From Glaciecola sp. XM2 (lineage in GTDB: Bacteria > Pseudomonadota > Gammaproteobacteria > Enterobacterales > Alteromonadaceae): a stretch of DNA of 64,000 nt. Numbering within the stretch: position 1 is the stretch's first letter; each line of letters starts with the position of its first letter. Made by a program: the position numbers and the translations under genes. The stretch lies in contig NZ_JAHEOJ010000020.1 of assembly GCF_018595715.1 (NCBI RefSeq), positions 434,001-498,000 on the forward strand. Reading direction: 5' to 3'. A model generated the notes under the pieces. That model was not told where the DNA came from and did not search any database. It saw nothing but the letters and a program-made list of their open reading frames with translations. Below are positions 62,100 through 64,000 of this stretch, piece after piece.

Positions 62100-63368
62100 A
62101 TGGCTAATACTGATTTAGCAAAGCGTGCACAAGCGCTCGACGCACAAGACCCGTTATCACATCTCATTAAAGAGTTTGCGTTACCACATGACTGTATTTA
62201 TTTAGACGGTAACTCGCTAGGTCCTTTGCCCATCAAAGCAAAGCACAGGGCGCGAGAAGTGGTTGAGCAGCAGTGGGGAGAGGATTTAATTACCAGCTGG
62301 AATAAGCATCAGTGGATTGATTTGCCCTCGCGAGTGGGGGCAAAAATCGCACCGCTAATTGGTGCCCAGCCCTCTGAGGTGATTGCGTGTGATTCTATCT
62401 CTGTAAATTTAACGAAGGTGCTTTGCGCTGCCTTGCAAATCCAGCAACAAAAAAGCCAATCTAGGCGCCTCGTGATTTCGCAAAAAGATAACTTTCCTAC
62501 TGACTTGTATATGGTTCAGGGCCTAAGCGATATATTGGGTCAGTCGCGATGTGAGCTTGTGAGTGTAGAGCCGGAGGCGATTTTAGAGAGCATTGAAGAG
62601 TTTGGCGACAGCGCGGCGGTTTTGCTGCTTACCCACGTTAACTTTCGGTCTGGGTTTATCCACGATATGCAATTGATTACCCAAGCCGCCCACGAGAAAG
62701 GCGTATTAGTCATATGGGATTTGGCGCACAGTGCTGGCGCCTTAGACTTGCACCTTGACGCATGTGAAGTCGATTTTGCTGTTGGCTGCACATATAAATA
62801 CTTAAATGGTGGCCCCGGTGCGCCTGCGTTCATTTATGCGGCACAAAAGCATATTGGCAATATTAAGCAACCGGTATCTGGCTGGATGGGGCATAAACGG
62901 CCCTTTGAATTTACTCACGATTATGAAGCGGGTGATGGTATGCAAAGCTTTTTAGCCGGCACGCCTGCGGTTATATCTATGAGTATTTTAGATGCTGCGT
63001 TAGACATATTCTCAGGCATCAAGCCCGCACAAATTAGACAAAAATCGATAAGTTTGACGCAGTTTTTTCAAGACGCGTTTTCACAGTATCTAAGCGAGCA
63101 AGACTTTACCTTAGTCAGTCCAACCGATACGGCGATTAGAGGCAGTCAGCTAGCGTATGCGCACGATCAATCCTACGCGATCTGCCAAACGCTAATTGAT
63201 AATAAGGTGATTGCAGATTTTAGGGCGCCGAATATTCTGCGAATTGGCTTTTCGCCCTTATTCCTAAGCCATGTCGATTTGCTCGATGCGGTGACAAGGA
63301 TAAAACAAGTGATGGAAGATAAAACCTACATGCAAGCTCAGTATCAAGTCAAACATGCCGTGACTTGA
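62100..63368 (+). CDS. kynU: Kynureninase
   Basis: PLP hydrolase converting kynurenine to anthranilate and alanine (or the 3-hydroxy form to hydroxyanthranilate). 422 residues, usual length. Family motifs: IYLDGNSLGPLPIKAK near residue 34, KDNFPTDLYMVQGL, LTHVNFRSGFIHDM, WDLAHSAGALDLHLD, CTYKYLNGGPGAPAF with the PLP Lys, and SGWMGHKRPFEF. ATG at 62100 follows AATAGATGTT. Only the formamidase-like gene is beside it; no tryptophan dioxygenase gene is in the window. Confidence 0.95.
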   Translation: MANTDLAKRAQALDAQDPLSHLIKEFALPHDCIYLDGNSLGPLPIKAKHRAREVVEQQWGEDLITSWNKHQWIDLPSRVGAKIAPLIGAQPSEVIACDSISVNLTKVLCAALQIQQQKSQSRRLVISQKDNFPTDLYMVQGLSDILGQSRCELVSVEPEAILESIEEFGDSAAVLLLTHVNFRSGFIHDMQLITQAAHEKGVLVIWDLAHSAGALDLHLDACEVDFAVGCTYKYLNGGPGAPAFIYAAQKHIGNIKQPVSGWMGHKRPFEFTHDYEAGDGMQSFLAGTPAVISMSILDAALDIFSGIKPAQIRQKSISLTQFFQDAFSQYLSEQDFTLVSPTDTAIRGSQLAYAHDQSYAICQTLIDNKVIADFRAPNILRIGFSPLFLSHVDLLDAVTRIKQVMEDKTYMQAQYQVKHAVT

Positions 63369-63394
63369 TACCGATTGCATAGGTTTACGCGTTT

Positions 63395-64000
63395 TTATAC
63401 AAAACGGGTGAGCTGGTGCTCTAGTGAGACGATTTCATCTTTTAATGCGGTGAACGTGCGCTCGGTCGCTTCAGAGTTTTCCGACAAAGACTGTGAGGTA
63501 TTATCTAACAAGCCCGTGGATTTGGCGATTTCGGTCGCCGCGATGGATTGCTCTTTAATGGCGCTAGAGACAGAATCAATGTTTTGCGTGACTGAGGTGA
63601 TATGCTCAACAACCGTATCAATCATCTCTTTTGCAGCATTTGACGAGCTCGATACATTTTGCGATTTAGATACGCACTGCTGCATATTTTCAACCGATTG
63701 CTTAGATTCAGTAATCAAGGTCGCGGTGATATCGCTGATTTGTTCGGTGTTTTCTTTTGTGCGCATAGCTAGTTGCCTAACTTCATCCGCCACCACGGCA
63801 AAACCTCTACCATGCTCTCCTGCCCGCGCTGACTCAATCGCTGCATTAAGTGCAAGCAGGTTGGTTTGTTCAGAAATAGCCTTAATTGACGCCATGACGC
63901 TTTCGATTTGAAAACACTTTTCAGCAAGATTGCCAATTGCACCCGACGTTTGCGCTAAGTCACCTTGCAATATGGATAATTCATTATTTGACTCTTCAAC
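63395..64000 (-). CDS. Methyl-accepting chemotaxis protein, C-terminal part
   Basis: The signalling domain of an MCP; the gene continues beyond the window end and its sensor half is not seen. The hairpin tip is plain: [20 protein letters not shown] and [20 protein letters not shown]. The coiled-coil arm follows with repeats of Ser/Thr/Asn/Gln. No C-terminal NWETF-like pentapeptide is present; it ends HQLTRFV. It links the receptor to CheA/CheW. Convergent with kynU, 26 bp between stops. Confidence 0.93.
   Translation of the reverse strand, partial: VEESNNELSILQGDLAQTSGAIGNLAEKCFQIESVMASIKAISEQTNLLALNAAIESARAGEHGRGFAVVADEVRQLAMRTKENTEQISDITATLITESKQSVENMQQCVSKSQNVSSSSNAAKEMIDTVVEHITSVTQNIDSVSSAIKEQSIAATEIAKSTGLLDNTSQSLSENSEATERTFTALKDEIVSLEHQLTRFV

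Noticed and set aside
1-64000. CRISPR arrays, tRNA or rRNA genes
   Set aside because: Scanning by eye found no regularly spaced direct repeats and no tRNA or rRNA signature stretches; short or degenerate cases could be missed.

Overview
The window is chromosomal DNA of a marine gammaproteobacterium, most likely an Alteromonadaceae member (Glaciecola/Paraglaciecola/Alteromonas-like). This is inferred from gene content: the ygfB-pepP-ubiH-ubiI cluster beside a 6S RNA gene, serA-rpiA-ygfA on the opposite strand, gcvTHP, a MetJ-type operator, a DUF3010 protein, PEP-CTERM-like exported proteins and several TonB-dependent receptors. No rRNA, tRNA, CRISPR array, integrase or replication origin was seen.

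Layout. 0-4.3 kb holds small conserved proteins, an HDOD protein, a tandem pair of DUF481 outer-membrane proteins and a periplasmic binding protein. 4.5-9.3 kb (minus strand) holds 6S RNA, then ribokinase, nucleoside hydrolase, ygfA and rpiA as a ribose-salvage cluster, then serA behind a MetJ box. 9.5-13.8 kb (plus) is ygfB-pepP-ubiH-ubiI. 13.8-14.4 kb is a MetJ-box promoter with a structured leader resembling the SAM-I riboswitch clan, driving a small unknown gene. 14.5-21.6 kb holds a TonB receptor, a THxN-type PEP-CTERM protein, an MDR oxidoreductase, an amidohydrolase and a LysR regulator. 21.8-26.5 kb is the glycine cleavage operon gcvT-gcvH-gcvP.

26.5-35.8 kb is an accessory island. 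It contains two small minus-strand genes plus a fragment resembling one of them, a cassette of Gly-rich micropeptide, HicA-like protein and large ankyrin protein, an RHS toxin tip split by a complete IS66-family element, membrane (immunity-like) genes interrupted by in-frame TAG codons, decayed IS3 and IS66 pieces, and the 3' end of a truncated gene.

35.8-54 kb returns to core genes: a Ca/Na exchanger, a binding protein, a diguanylate cyclase, an orphan cysD, ilvD, a catalase-like peroxidase, ychJ, a PhoD-like phosphatase, purT, a DUF3137/LemA pair, a second PEP-CTERM-like protein, and an 18-codon micro-ORF with a near-perfect extended Shine-Dalgarno. 55.2-61.2 kb is a haem-uptake locus (receptor divergent from hmuTUV-hugZ, with a Fur-like operator over a strong promoter). 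The window ends with a formamidase-like lipoprotein, kynureninase and the C-terminal part of a chemotaxis receptor.

Themes. One-carbon metabolism is unusually dense (serA, gcvTHP, ygfA, purT, and MetJ/SAM-type control at serA and at 13.8 kb). The best candidates for something undescribed are the micropeptide/HicA-like/ankyrin cassette (27.5-30.2 kb), the leader RNA at 13.87-14.02 kb and the micro-ORF at 52.36 kb. All calls come from reading the sequence; no database search was run.
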